Assembly (NCBI RefSeq): GCF_000631985.1
Contig: NZ_JFYN01000014.1
Coordinates: forward strand, 1 to 64,000
Source of the DNA: Pseudomonas sp. RIT288
GTDB lineage: Bacteria; Pseudomonadota; Gammaproteobacteria; Pseudomonadales; Pseudomonadaceae
Direction: 5' to 3'
Length of the DNA stretch: 64,000 nt
This document shows positions 8,018 to 16,620 of this stretch, in pieces. Under the pieces are notes generated by a model, which did not search any database, was not told the DNA's origin, and worked only from the letters and a program-made list of their open reading frames with translations. Positions within the stretch are counted from its first letter, which is position 1; every line of letters starts with the position of its first letter. A program made the position numbers and the translations under genes.

Positions 8018-8087
8018 AGATCGCAGCCTGTGGCAGCTCCTACAGAGTCTTGCGTAATCCTGTAGGAGCTGCCGAAGGCTGCGATCT
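8018..8087. repeat. REPIN-type inverted repeat, family A
   Basis: Two arms (8018-8044 and 8061-8087) of the type AGATCGCAGCC-TG-GGCAGCTCCTACA face each other. The same arm recurs near 18986, 24654, 30163 and 35026. All copies are intergenic. Confidence 0.85.
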
Positions 8088-8189
8088 TTTCGCATTCAGC
8101 GCGGTCCATCGGCGGTCTCCCCGAATATTCAAAGTGCGGTGTACAATCGCGCTCTTATACCCTTGTTGATCATGCGAAGGATTTTCCGG

Positions 8190-9161
8190 ATGTTGCCGCG
8201 CTTTCCTGCCGTCACCCGCTGCCTGTCACTTGCCGCCCTGTGTGTGGCCGGTCCCGTTGCTGCATTGGAGTTTCCCCTGCCACCACCCGGTGAGGACATC
8301 ATCGGCCAGGTGCAGGTGATCAAGGCCAAATACGAAGACACCTTCGCTGACCTGGGAACCAAATACGACCTGGGCTATTCGGAGATGGTTGCGGCCAACC
8401 CGGGCGTCGATGCCTGGCTGCCGGGCGCCGGTACTGAAATCGTCCTGCCGACCCGGTTCATTCTGCCGCCGGGTCCGCGTGAAGGCATCGTGATCAACCT
8501 TGCCGAGTACCGTCTCTACTATTTCCCGAAAGGCCGGAACGTGGTGTACACCTTCCCGCTGGGTATCGGTCGTGAAGGTTGGGGGTCGCCGATTGCGCAC
8601 ACCTCGATCATCGCCAAGACGCCGAACCCGACCTGGACACCTCCAGCGTCGATCAAGGCCGAGCACGCCGCCGACGGTGATCCGCTGCCGAACGTAGTGC
8701 CGGCCGGCCCTGACAACCCGCTGGGTCCGTTCAAGTTCACCCTGGGCACGCCGGGCTACCTGATACATGGTTCGAACAAGAAGTTCGGCATCGGCATGCG
8801 CACCAGCCACGGCTGCTTCCGCATGTTCAACAACAACGTGCTGGAAATGGCGGCCATGGTGCCGGTCGGCACTTCGGTGCGCATCCTCAACGACGCGTAC
8901 AAGTTCGGCAGCAGTGGCGGCAAGGTCTATCTCGAAGCGCACACGCCAATTGATGACAAGGGCAACCCGTCGGTGGTCGACAAGCACACTGCGGTGATCA
9001 ACGCGATGCTCAAGCGGGAAGATGTCACCAACAATCTGCGTGTGAACTGGGATGTTGTGCGTGACGTAGTGGCGGCCGAAGATGGCCTGCCAACTGAAAT
9101 CGGCACGCCGAATACCTCGGCGCCGATGGTTTCGAGCACACCGATCGACTTGCAACAGTAA
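8190..9161 (+). CDS. Periplasmic L,D-transpeptidase (YkuD family) with LysM-like domain
   Basis: The protein is 323 aa from ATG 8190. It has a signal peptide (cleavage near VAALEF), a LysM-like region (about 36-87) and a YkuD catalytic domain with His193-Gly194 and S206-H-G-C209, where Cys209 is the nucleophile. Enzymes of this type make 3-3 crosslinks or attach a lipoprotein to peptidoglycan. The oprI gene, whose product is the peptidoglycan-bound lipoprotein, is convergent next door, so OprI anchoring is a reasonable inferred role. Upstream in-frame ATGs at 8139 and 8172 exist. AAGGA before 8190 and the signal-peptide start support 8190. Confidence 0.9.
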   Translation: MLPRFPAVTRCLSLAALCVAGPVAALEFPLPPPGEDIIGQVQVIKAKYEDTFADLGTKYDLGYSEMVAANPGVDAWLPGAGTEIVLPTRFILPPGPREGIVINLAEYRLYYFPKGRNVVYTFPLGIGREGWGSPIAHTSIIAKTPNPTWTPPASIKAEHAADGDPLPNVVPAGPDNPLGPFKFTLGTPGYLIHGSNKKFGIGMRTSHGCFRMFNNNVLEMAAMVPVGTSVRILNDAYKFGSSGGKVYLEAHTPIDDKGNPSVVDKHTAVINAMLKREDVTNNLRVNWDVVRDVVAAEDGLPTEIGTPNTSAPMVSSTPIDLQQ

Positions 9162-9171
9162 GCTCGATCAG

Positions 9172-9206
9172 ACCCGCCGATGCTTGAAGCGTCGGCGGGT
9201 TTTTTA
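9172..9206 (+). terminator. Terminator of the L,D-transpeptidase gene
   Basis: ACCCGCCGA (9172-9180) pairs with TCGGCGGGT (9192-9200), followed by six T. Confidence 0.9.
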
Positions 9207-9230
9207 TTGCCTGGACAAAGCGACCGGCAA

Positions 9231-9262
9231 TAAAAAAGCCGACCCAAAAAATGGGTCGGCTT
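9231..9262 (-). terminator. Terminator of oprI
   Basis: On the minus strand AAGCCGACCCA and TGGGTCGGCTT (arms 9252-9262 and 9236-9246) form an 11-bp stem followed by a U-run. It lies 22 bp after the oprI stop. Confidence 0.92.
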
Positions 9263-9283
9263 GATAACAATCCCGAGGGATTA

Positions 9284-9535
9284 TTACTTGCGGCTAGCTT
9301 TGTCCAGCATGCGCAGAGCACGCTCGTTAGCTTCGTCAGCAGTCTGTTGTGCTTTTTGAGCAGCAGCCAGAGCTTCATCAGCTTTACGGTAAGCTTCGTC
9401 TGCACGAGCTTGGGAGCGAGCAGCTGCGTCTTCAGTAGCGGTCAGACGTGCTTCGGTTTCTTTCGATGCGCTGCTGCAACCGGTAGCCAGAACTGCGGCC
9501 AGAGCCAGAGCAGAGAATTTCAGAACGTTGTTCAT
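9284..9535 (-). CDS. oprI: Major outer membrane lipoprotein OprI (Lpp-like)
   Basis: The protein is 83 aa. The lipobox LATGC gives acylated Cys20. The mature part is an Ala-rich heptad coiled coil (A-ARSQARADEAYRKADEAL) that ends in RK, the lysine being the peptidoglycan attachment residue as in Lpp. The start MNNVLKF at 9535 has AAGGGGA five bases upstream. The ATG at 9550 would add five residues without a better signal. It is an abundant structural lipoprotein with its own terminator and promoter region. Confidence 0.97.
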   Translation of the reverse strand: MNNVLKFSALALAAVLATGCSSASKETEARLTATEDAAARSQARADEAYRKADEALAAAQKAQQTADEANERALRMLDKASRK

Positions 9536-9919
9536 CGTGTTCCCCTTCAAGGACTTTCAATTAAGTGGCTTTCTCCTCCGATTGAGGAAATAGCCGGCGT
9601 ACATACTACCCATTACTTGTAGTAAGTAAACTGACGTAGCGCAAGAAGCAAAAAAAATTGTAGGCGTTGATTCTTTTTCGAGCAACTTTTAACCAGGCTG
9701 TATAAAAAATATCCAGCTGCAAGCCCCGGCCTGAGCGTATTAATGAGAAAAAGTTCCCGTTGCCCGGTGCTGTTTCTGCGTCTTGCACCAAGTCTGCCTA
9801 GATGAATTCGTCTACACTTTTGTTCCGATTTTGCATGACGCCTCACATATCTTTGTCGTTCTAGAGGTGACTTTAAAGAAGCGCCTGCGTCTTAAGTCTC
9901 GACATTCGGCAATGTTCCG
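9536..9919. promoter_or_regulatory. oprI: AT-rich upstream region of oprI
   Basis: This is a 384-bp stretch without a convincing gene. It is clearly AT-rich near 9600-9740, as expected for the strong oprI promoter firing leftwards. I cannot place -35 and -10 boxes with confidence. Confidence 0.5.
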
Positions 9920-10132
9920 GTGAGCGCCTCGGGAAAATCTTCCCTGCGCCCGCCGCTGCGTCCATGGAGTCACCCGGTCAACGAGCACGATGACGAGCGC
10001 ACCTTGAGCATTTTCGCCAATGGTGCCTACTATTTATCACGTGCTCGGTTGCGCGAGATCGGTGTGGTTTTTCTCGGTGTCCATCAGGCACGGGGTGGCG
10101 TAGATGTTCCTTCGCCGGAAAAACATCGGTAA
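9920..10132 (+). CDS. Small hypothetical protein (70 aa)
   Basis: The start would be GTG 9920 (MSASGKSSLRPPLRPW). Codon use is G/C-rich at third positions, as in real genes here, and the middle (ERTLSIFANGAYYLSRARLREIGVVFLGV) looks folded. No good ribosome site is seen. It ends 37 bp before the acetyltransferase gene and may form an operon with it. Function unknown. Confidence 0.4.
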   Translation: MSASGKSSLRPPLRPWSHPVNEHDDERTLSIFANGAYYLSRARLREIGVVFLGVHQARGGVDVPSPEKHR

Positions 10133-10169
10133 GGTAGGGGTCAGAATTCAAGACCCGCGAGGAGTAGTG

Positions 10170-10451
10170 ATGAGCGAGGCGTTGTCCATCCACCATGACC
10201 AGGCTGGTCATCAGTTCGAGACCAATGTGGACGGTCATCGTGCCTACCTGACCTATATGGATCTGGGGAAACAGACCCTGGATATCTATCGCACCTTCGT
10301 GCCCAACGCCCTGCGCGGTCGAGGCATTGCCGCCGCGCTGACCGAAAGCGCGCTGCAGTACGCCGAAGAAATGGGCTACACGGTGATCCCGTCGTGCTCT
10401 TACGTCGAGCGCTACATGGAACGTCATCAGCGCCGCGCCGCCAAGATCTGA
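10170..10451 (+). CDS. GNAT-family N-acetyltransferase, small YjdJ-like type (93 aa)
   Basis: This is a short single-domain GNAT protein. The acetyl-CoA loop is seen as VPNALRGRGIAAALTE (R/Q-x-x-G-x-G/A), followed by the conserved PSCSYVERYMERH end typical of the small YjdJ/Gcn5-like proteins. The start at 10170 has GAGGAG five bases upstream. The open frame before it is not needed. The substrate is unknown. Confidence 0.85.
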   Translation: MSEALSIHHDQAGHQFETNVDGHRAYLTYMDLGKQTLDIYRTFVPNALRGRGIAAALTESALQYAEEMGYTVIPSCSYVERYMERHQRRAAKI

Positions 10452-10465
10452 ATCGCACACACAAA

Positions 10466-10492
10466 AACGCCGGGCAATGCCCGGCGTTTTTT
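10466..10492. terminator. Bidirectional terminator
   Basis: AACGCCGGGC (10466-10475) and GCCCGGCGTT (10479-10488), with A-run before and T-run after, separate the convergent acetyltransferase and DAHP synthase genes. Confidence 0.92.
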
Positions 10493-10511
10493 TATGCCCC
10501 TGAAACGCTGA

Positions 10512-11588
10512 TCAGCTGCGCTGACGTTTCGGCAGAACATCCTTGAGCTTGGCGTGCATGCTGCGCAGGGTGTTCTCGGTGGCAGACCAGTCGATGCAGG
10601 CATCGGTGATCGACACGCCGTATTGCAGGTCGGCGAGGTCTTTCGGGATGGCCTGGCAGCCCCAGTTCAGATGACTCTCGACCATCAGGCCGATGATCGA
10701 CTGGTTGCCTTCGAGGATCTGGTTGGCGACGTTCTCCATCACCAGCGGTTGCAGGGCCGGATCCTTGTTGGAGTTGGCGTGGCTGCAATCGACCATGATG
10801 TTCGGTTTGATTTTCGCCTTGTTCAGCGCCTGCTCGCACAGGGCGACGCTGACCGAATCGTAGTTCGGCTTGCCGTTGCCGCCACGCAGCACCACGTGAC
10901 CGTAGGCGTTGCCCTTGGTGGTGACGATCGACACGCCACCTTCCTGGTTGATCCCAAGGAAACGGTGCGGGCTGGAAACCGATTGCAGGGCGTTGATCGC
11001 CACGGTCAGGCCGCCGTCGGTGCCGTTCTTGAAGCCGACTGCCGAGGACAGGCCGGAAGCCATTTCACGGTGGGTTTGGGATTCGGTGGTACGCGCGCCG
11101 ATGGCCGACCAGCTGATCAGGTCCTGCAGATACTGCGGGGAGATCGGGTCGAGCGCTTCAGTAGCGGTTGGCAGGCCTTTCTCGGCCAGGTCCAGCAGCA
11201 ACTGGCGACCGATGTGCAGACCATCCTGAATCTTGAACGAGTCATCCAGGTACGGATCGTTGATCAGGCCTTTCCAGCCAACGGTAGTCCGTGGCTTCTC
11301 GAAATACACGCGCATGACCAGATACAGGGTGTCGGAGACTTCCTCCGCCAGCACCTTGAGGCGATCGGCGTATTCGTGGGCAGCCTTGATATCGTGGATC
11401 GAGCACGGGCCGATCACTACGAACAGACGGTGGTCGGTGCCATCAAGAATGTTGCGAATGACTTCGCGGCCCTTGGTGACGGTGCGCAGCGCAGCATCGC
11501 TCAGAGGGATATCACGCTTGAGCTGATCGGGAGTGATCAGGGTCTCGTTAGAGGCGACGTTTAGGTCGTTGATCGGTAAATCAGCCAT
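10512..11588 (-). CDS. Class I (type I alpha) DAHP synthase
   Basis: The protein is 358 aa and catalyses the first step of the shikimate pathway, condensing phosphoenolpyruvate and erythrose 4-phosphate. Conserved blocks are VIGPCSIHD with metal Cys, RVYFEKPRTTVGWKGLINDP, the GARTTESQTHREMASGL motif, KNGTDG and DCSHANSNKD. It resembles E. coli AroF/AroG/AroH in length. Which amino acid inhibits it cannot be read here. A second, class II DAHP synthase lies at 24814-26160. The start at 11588 gives MADLPINDLNVA. Confidence 0.93.
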   Translation of the reverse strand: MADLPINDLNVASNETLITPDQLKRDIPLSDAALRTVTKGREVIRNILDGTDHRLFVVIGPCSIHDIKAAHEYADRLKVLAEEVSDTLYLVMRVYFEKPRTTVGWKGLINDPYLDDSFKIQDGLHIGRQLLLDLAEKGLPTATEALDPISPQYLQDLISWSAIGARTTESQTHREMASGLSSAVGFKNGTDGGLTVAINALQSVSSPHRFLGINQEGGVSIVTTKGNAYGHVVLRGGNGKPNYDSVSVALCEQALNKAKIKPNIMVDCSHANSNKDPALQPLVMENVANQILEGNQSIIGLMVESHLNWGCQAIPKDLADLQYGVSITDACIDWSATENTLRSMHAKLKDVLPKRQRS

Positions 11589-11717
11589 CGTTTACTCGTC
11601 AGGTCACGGGTGCCGGCCGCCAGCGATCCCCGCGCGGCGGAGCACAGCAGATTTAAGCGCGTCGGGGAGCCGAACCTTAGCGCGTCAGACGCGGCTCGAC
11701 AATGGGCAAACGCGGCT

Positions 11718-12161
11718 TTAATCCAGCACTGGCTGGGCAAAAGCCTTGCGCACGCTGTCGTGGGAGAATTCGTCGGCGTGTTGTTCGACCCATTGCAGGG
11801 CCAGCGCCTGAACATCCTGCAGATCGTCGTGGGCCTCGTTCATGCGGCAAAAACGTTCGATCTGGCACACCTGTTCGCCCATCCGGGCGCTGAACAGCGT
11901 TTGCTCGTCGGTGAATGCGATCCCCAGCAGATAGCCCTTCTTGCGCCGCAGACACCACGCGACATAGCCCGGATAACAGATGTCGGCATTGAGTGTCGGC
12001 ATGCGCACTTGCAGCGCCGTGCCGTGGCGCCACGCGCGGTGATAATTGCAAGCGATCCCGCCGAGGCTGATAGTGTGCAGCTGTTGCCTGGAAATACACT
12101 CGGGCTTGAGCAAGGTCAATTCAACCGGCACTTCGTCCGGATGAGGAATAAAACGTCCCAT
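11718..12161 (-). CDS. PilZ-domain protein (putative c-di-GMP-binding), 147 aa
   Basis: A short PilZ-like beta-barrel is suggested by ISLGGIACNYHRAWRHGTALQVRMP and a downstream YPGYVAWCLRRKKGYLLGIAF. The family hallmark (D/N)xSxxG is present in the relaxed form TISLGG. The RxxxR arm is not clear (ECISRQQL), so c-di-GMP binding is not certain. The start at 12161 has GGGAG nine bases upstream. Its ATG shares two bases with the ATG of the divergent thioredoxin-like gene. Confidence 0.75.
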   Translation of the reverse strand: MGRFIPHPDEVPVELTLLKPECISRQQLHTISLGGIACNYHRAWRHGTALQVRMPTLNADICYPGYVAWCLRRKKGYLLGIAFTDEQTLFSARMGEQVCQIERFCRMNEAHDDLQDVQALALQWVEQHADEFSHDSVRKAFAQPVLD

Positions 12162-12546
12162 GAGCACAGACTCCCTGTGTCGGCCATTTGACATTGTTTC
12201 CCCCAGTATAGTGGTCGAATCCGAGCTGACCGATTTCGACGCCGACCAGCGGCTGCTGGCGATGAGCGGCGTTTCGCTGGTGATTTTCACCAGTGTCGGC
12301 TGTTCCAGCTGCCGCTATGCCAGAGAGGTTTTGCCCGGGTTCGAGCTGGCGGTTGAGCGCCTGTGCTGGATCGATGCCGGCAACAACGGCGGGCTGGTGG
12401 AGCGTTATCAGGTCTTTCATTTGCCGGCGCTGTTTGTGGTGCGCGACGGCGAGTTCTTTGGGGCATTGCACACGCGCCTGACTGCCGATGCGCTGAACGC
12501 GGCAGTGGCACAGGCACTGGGTCGGATTGCAGAGGAGTTGCCATAG
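12160..12546 (+). CDS. Thioredoxin-family protein with CSSC active site (128 aa)
   Basis: The thioredoxin fold is suggested by VSLVIFTSVGCSSCRYARE (CxxC near 49-52) and by YQVFHLPALFVVRDGEF, which holds the cis-Pro. No signal peptide is seen, so it is cytoplasmic. The start at ATG 12160 overlaps that of the PilZ gene. No ribosome site sits at the right distance. It ends immediately before the panE-like gene (stop 12546, start 12547), so the two are co-translated. Confidence 0.8.
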   Translation: MSTDSLCRPFDIVSPSIVVESELTDFDADQRLLAMSGVSLVIFTSVGCSSCRYAREVLPGFELAVERLCWIDAGNNGGLVERYQVFHLPALFVVRDGEFFGALHTRLTADALNAAVAQALGRIAEELP

Positions 12547-13503
12547 ATGGTGGAAGCACACAGCAAACCGGTGATCGGGATTATCGGCACCGGCGCAATC
12601 GGCGGGTTTTACGGTTTGATGCTGGCGCGGGCCGGTTTCGATGTGCACTTTTTGCTGCGCAGTGAATTCACCGCAGTGGCTGAACGCGGTTTGCAGGTGG
12701 ACAGTGCCGTGCATGGCACGCTGACGCTGAACCCGGTGCAGGCGTATGCGAAGGCTGAGGATATGCCAGCCTGCGACTGGTTGCTGGTCGGCGCCAAGAC
12801 CACCAGCGGCGCCGGGTTGGCCCCGGCGATCATTGCCGCGGCCAGGCCCGGCGCGAAAGTGCTGGTGCTGCAAAACGGTCTGGACGTCGAAGACAGCTTG
12901 CGTGAGCTGCTACCCGATTCCCTGCATCTGCTCGGTGGTCTGTGCCTGATCTGCGTGCATCGCGAAGGTCCCGGGCACATCACCCATCAGGCGCTGGGGG
13001 CGGTGAATATCGGCTACCACAGTGGCCCGGCGGCAGACGACGCGGGGCGTATGGCGCTGGTCGAGGAGGGCGCCGGTCTGTTCCGCGCCGCCGGTATCGA
13101 ATCGCAGGCGATGCCCAATCTGCAACAGGCACGCTGGCAGAAACTGGTGTGGAATATTCCGTACAACGGTCTCTCGGTGCTGCTCGGTGCCGGCACCACG
13201 CCGCTGATGGCCGACGCTGACAGTCGCGCGCTGATTCAGGCGTTGATGGCTGAAGTGGTGCAGGGCGCCAGGGCTTGTGGTCACGATATACCGCCCGGTT
13301 ATGCCGAGTACCTGTTCATGATGACCGAGAAAATGCCCGACTATTGGCCGAGCATGTACCACGATTTTCTGCACAAACGGCCGCTGGAACTGGAAGCGAT
13401 TTACGCCCGGCCATTGGCCGCTGCCAAGGCGGCCGGGTGTGAGTTGCCACGGATCGAAGCGCTGTATCGCACGTTGAGTTTCATCGACCGACGCAACACT
13501 TGA
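12547..13503 (+). CDS. Putative 2-dehydropantoate 2-reductase (PanE/ApbA family)
   Basis: The protein is 318 aa. The N-terminal NADPH fold has IGIIGTGAIGGFYG. A catalytic-type Lys is in ARWQKLVWNIPYNGLSVLLG, and the helical C-terminal domain carries the usual SMYHDF block. It reduces ketopantoate to pantoate in family members. Several paralogues occur in pseudomonads, so the substrate here is inferred. It starts 1 base after the thioredoxin-like stop. Confidence 0.85.
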   Translation: MVEAHSKPVIGIIGTGAIGGFYGLMLARAGFDVHFLLRSEFTAVAERGLQVDSAVHGTLTLNPVQAYAKAEDMPACDWLLVGAKTTSGAGLAPAIIAAARPGAKVLVLQNGLDVEDSLRELLPDSLHLLGGLCLICVHREGPGHITHQALGAVNIGYHSGPAADDAGRMALVEEGAGLFRAAGIESQAMPNLQQARWQKLVWNIPYNGLSVLLGAGTTPLMADADSRALIQALMAEVVQGARACGHDIPPGYAEYLFMMTEKMPDYWPSMYHDFLHKRPLELEAIYARPLAAAKAAGCELPRIEALYRTLSFIDRRNT

Positions 13504-13530
13504 GTCGGTTTTCAGGGGAGTGGGGAAGGC

Positions 13531-14436
13531 ATGGCCAAGAACATCGATGACAAACTGGTGCTGGCGATTTCGTCTCGCGCCCTGTTCGACCTGAGCGAGA
13601 GTCACAAGGTCTACCTGGCGAGCGGTGTCGAAGCCTACCGGCAATATCAGATCGAACACGAAGACGAGATTCTCGCGCCCGGCGATGCGTTCCCGCTGGT
13701 GGAAAAACTCCTGAGCCTCAACAGTCGCCTCGACCGCGCCCGGGTCGAGGTGATTCTGGTCTCGCGCAACAGCGCTGACACCGGTCTGCGTGCCTTCAAT
13801 TCGATTCACCACTATGGACTGGATATCTCGCGGGCGGCATTCGTCGGTGGGCGCAGTCCCTATCCGTACCTCAAAGCCTTTGGCTGTGACTTGTTTCTTT
13901 CGACGCACGCCGAGGATGTGCGCGCGGCGCTGGAAGCAGGATTCGCGGCGGCGACGATTCTCTCCGGCGGCGCCAGTCGCGCGGCCAGTGATGAGCTGCG
14001 CATCGCCTTCGATGGCGACGCGGTGCTGTTCTCCGACGAGTCCGAACGCATTTACCAGTCTGGCGGGCTGCTGGCGTTTCAGGCCAAGGAGCGTGAGTCG
14101 GCGCGCGAGCCATTGCGCGGTGGGCCGTTCAAGGGGTTTCTGGCGGCGCTCAATGCGCTGCAACGCGAGTTCCCCGAAGACGACTGCCCGATCCGCACGG
14201 CGCTGGTCACCGCACGTTCGGCGCCGGCGCATGAGCGGGTGATCCGCACCTTGCGCGAGTGGGACATCCGCCTCGACGAGTCGCTGTTTCTCGGCGGGCT
14301 GACCAAATCGGCGTTTCTCGAAGCCTTCGCTGCCGATGTGTTCTTCGACGATCAGACCGGCCACTGCGAGGCCGCGCGCGAAGTGGTCGCCACCGGTCAC
14401 GTACCGCACGGCATCAGCAACGAACCGTCGATCTAA
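13531..14436 (+). CDS. Cytosolic 5'-nucleotidase I-type protein (301 aa)
   Basis: The sequence matches the bacterial members of the 5-nucleotidase (cN-I) family. It has the N-terminal block VLAISSRALFDLSESHKVY, VEVILVSRNSADTG (HAD-like Ser/Thr motif) and FLGGLTKSAFLEAFAADVFFDDQ, with the acidic metal site. It is expected to dephosphorylate nucleoside monophosphates. It follows the panE-like gene by 27 bp, with GGGGAAGG before the ATG. Probably the same operon. Confidence 0.85.
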   Translation: MAKNIDDKLVLAISSRALFDLSESHKVYLASGVEAYRQYQIEHEDEILAPGDAFPLVEKLLSLNSRLDRARVEVILVSRNSADTGLRAFNSIHHYGLDISRAAFVGGRSPYPYLKAFGCDLFLSTHAEDVRAALEAGFAAATILSGGASRAASDELRIAFDGDAVLFSDESERIYQSGGLLAFQAKERESAREPLRGGPFKGFLAALNALQREFPEDDCPIRTALVTARSAPAHERVIRTLREWDIRLDESLFLGGLTKSAFLEAFAADVFFDDQTGHCEAAREVVATGHVPHGISNEPSI

Positions 14437-14534
14437 AGCCCCGGTGCTTCAAGACGTTGCGTCGCACGTCGTACTCGCCAAGGCACTGCTAAGCTGAATC
14501 AAATCTCCGCCATTTTGGCACGCGAGGAGGTCAT

Positions 14535-15038
14535 ATGATTCGTTCGATGCTGTATGCCACTGACCTCGGTCTGTACGCACCTTTAGTGATGCAGCATGCC
14601 CTGGCACTGGCGCGGACATTCAATGCCGACTTGTATGTGGTGCATGCAGTGGAACCCATGGGGCTGTTTGCCGAATCGGTGTTGCAGAGTTATCTCGACG
14701 AACAGGCATTGAACGAATTTCACAGTCAGGGTCTGAAAACTGTCATCGCCAATATCGAGCAACGGGTGCTGGACAGTTTTCGCGAAGAGCTGGGCGACGA
14801 GGGCGAGCAGGATCTGCAGCGGATTTGCGCGGTTCGGGTGGTGCAGGGTGATCCGGCGCAGGTGATTCTCGACCAGGTGCAGAAACTCTCTGTGGATTTG
14901 CTGATCGTAGGCACTCACAGCCACGGCGTAGGGGCGGAAACGCCTTTGGGGCGCACGGCGACCCGGGTCCTGCAATTGGCCAAGGTGCCGGTTTATCTGG
15001 TGCCATTGGTGGAGCGCCGGCGCCGGGGGGATCGCTGA
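14535..15038 (+). CDS. Universal stress protein UspA-family (167 aa)
   Basis: This is a single Usp domain starting MIRSMLYATDLGLYAPLVMQH. The ATP-binding motif is visible as VGTHSHGVGAETPLGRTATRVL (G-2x-G-9x-G-S/T). It has AGGAGG seven bases before the ATG. Such proteins bind ATP or AMP and are induced under stress. Target unknown. Confidence 0.9.
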   Translation: MIRSMLYATDLGLYAPLVMQHALALARTFNADLYVVHAVEPMGLFAESVLQSYLDEQALNEFHSQGLKTVIANIEQRVLDSFREELGDEGEQDLQRICAVRVVQGDPAQVILDQVQKLSVDLLIVGTHSHGVGAETPLGRTATRVLQLAKVPVYLVPLVERRRRGDR

Positions 15039-15151
15039 GGCGGGAATAATGGCCTTTTGATAAAAAAGTTCTAGATTTATTCATCAAACCATTAATATAG
15101 TTATATACCGTCGCTGATGCCCGTGGCGTCTACCTGCTTTGAGGGATACAT

Positions 15152-16126
15152 ATGAAGCTTCAACAATTGCGCTACATCTGGGAAGTGGCGCACCACGACC
15201 TCAACGTTTCCGCTACCGCCCAAAGCCTTTACACCTCGCAACCGGGTATCAGTAAACAGATCCGCCTGCTGGAAGACGAACTTGGCGTCGAAGTGTTTGC
15301 CCGCAGCGGCAAGCACCTGACCCGCGTCACCCCGGCCGGCGAGCGCATCATCACCACCGCTGGCGAAATCCTGCGCAAGGTTGAAAGCATCAAGCAGATT
15401 GCCCAGGAATTCTCCAACGAGAAGAAAGGCACCCTGTCGATCGCCACCACCCACACCCAGGCGCGTTATGCATTGCCGCCGGTGATCAGCAATTTCATCA
15501 AACAATACCCGGACGTGGCGCTGCACATGCACCAGGGTTCGCCGATGCAGATCGCCGAAATGGCCGCTGACGGCACCGTCGATTTCGCCATCGCCACCGA
15601 AGCGCTGGAACTGTTCGGTGATCTGGTGATGATGCCGTGCTATCGCTGGAACCGCTGCGTGGTCGTGCCGCAGGGCCACCCGCTGACCAAGCTGCCGAAG
15701 CTGACTCTCGAAGCGCTGGCCGAATACCCGATCGTGACTTACGTGTTCGGTTTCACCGGCCGTTCGAAACTCGACGAAGCCTTCAGCCATCGTGGCCTGA
15801 CGCCGAAAGTGGTGTTTACCGCGGCCGACGCCGACGTGATCAAAACCTACGTGCGCCTGGGCCTGGGTGTGGGCATCGTCGCCAAGATGGCGGTCGACAC
15901 CAAACTCGATAACGACCTGGTGGTGCTGGATGCCAGCGAACTGTTCGAGTCGAGCATCACCAAGATCGGTTTCCGTCGCGGTACTTTCCTGCGTGGTTTC
16001 ATGTGCGACTTCATCGAGAAGTTCGCCCCGCACCTGACCCGCGAAGTGATGGCCAAAGCCATCCAGTGCCACAACAAGCAGGAACTGGAAGAGTTGTTCG
16101 ACGGTGTCGAACTGCCGGTCCACTAA
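15152..16126 (+). CDS. cysB: LysR-type master regulator of sulfur assimilation CysB
   Basis: The protein is 324 aa, the CysB length. It begins MKLQQLRYIWEVAHHDLNVS with an N-terminal winged HTH (SATAQSLYTSQPGISKQIR) and a periplasmic-binding-like effector domain. The inducer region THTQARYALP holds the Thr residues that bind N-acetylserine and sulfate in CysB. It activates cysteine biosynthesis and sulfonate use genes. It is monocistronic by position, convergent with the Gre-like gene. Confidence 0.96.
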   Translation: MKLQQLRYIWEVAHHDLNVSATAQSLYTSQPGISKQIRLLEDELGVEVFARSGKHLTRVTPAGERIITTAGEILRKVESIKQIAQEFSNEKKGTLSIATTHTQARYALPPVISNFIKQYPDVALHMHQGSPMQIAEMAADGTVDFAIATEALELFGDLVMMPCYRWNRCVVVPQGHPLTKLPKLTLEALAEYPIVTYVFGFTGRSKLDEAFSHRGLTPKVVFTAADADVIKTYVRLGLGVGIVAKMAVDTKLDNDLVVLDASELFESSITKIGFRRGTFLRGFMCDFIEKFAPHLTREVMAKAIQCHNKQELEELFDGVELPVH

Positions 16127-16135
16127 GACCCTGCC

Positions 16136-16618
16136 TCAAAGCACCTCGGTGACAGCAAACTGTTGCCGGGTGCCCGCCACCAGAATCTCCACCTCATCAC
16201 CTTCAAACTTGCCCAGCAGGCTTTTGCCCAGCGGCGAGCGCGGGGTGATGACGGTAATCGGCTGACCCACCACATCGACTTTCAGGCCCGCCGCATCCGG
16301 CGCCAGAAACAGCCATTGCTCGCGCCCCTTTTCGTCTTCCAGACCGAGCAGGGCGCCGATCTCGATGCCGCGATTTTCGTCGTAGGCGCGCAGCGTCAGG
16401 TTCTGGCACAGCGCCAGTGACTGACGGATTTCCTCGACCCGTTTCGCCTGACCCGCTGCCAGATAAGACGCCTCAAGCCCGAGGGTGTCGTACTTGTTCT
16501 CGGCGATGTTCTCTTCGTGGGTCGCGGTTTCATAAGCGGTCTGCGCGGCGCGCTCGGCGATGTCGAGGTCGACGCGCAGTTTGTCGAGGATCAGTTGGTG
16601 GACGGTGTGTTTGTTCAT
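16136..16618 (-). CDS. GreA/GreB-family C-terminal-domain protein (160 aa)
   Basis: The C-terminal half has the Gre/Rnk-type FKBP-like fold pattern, including VVGQPITVITPRSPLGKSLLGK-EGDEVE. The N-terminal half is a predicted coiled coil, but it lacks the GDRSENAEY acidic tip of true Gre factors and has ATHEENIAENKYDTLGLE in its place. It may bind RNA polymerase without cleavage activity. The start at 16618 is 2 bp after the stop of the upstream small membrane protein, so they form an operon. Confidence 0.75.
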   Translation of the reverse strand: MNKHTVHQLILDKLRVDLDIAERAAQTAYETATHEENIAENKYDTLGLEASYLAAGQAKRVEEIRQSLALCQNLTLRAYDENRGIEIGALLGLEDEKGREQWLFLAPDAAGLKVDVVGQPITVITPRSPLGKSLLGKFEGDEVEILVAGTRQQFAVTEVL

Positions 16619-16620
16619 GA

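Noticed and set aside
10554..11564. 336-aa plus-strand frame opposite the class I DAHP synthase
   Set aside because: The same: an antisense frame in a GC-rich gene.
12910..14409. 499-aa minus-strand open frame across the panE-like and nucleotidase genes
   Set aside because: It is antisense to two well-supported genes, has no domain I recognise, and is of a low-complexity type expected from GC-rich antisense frames.
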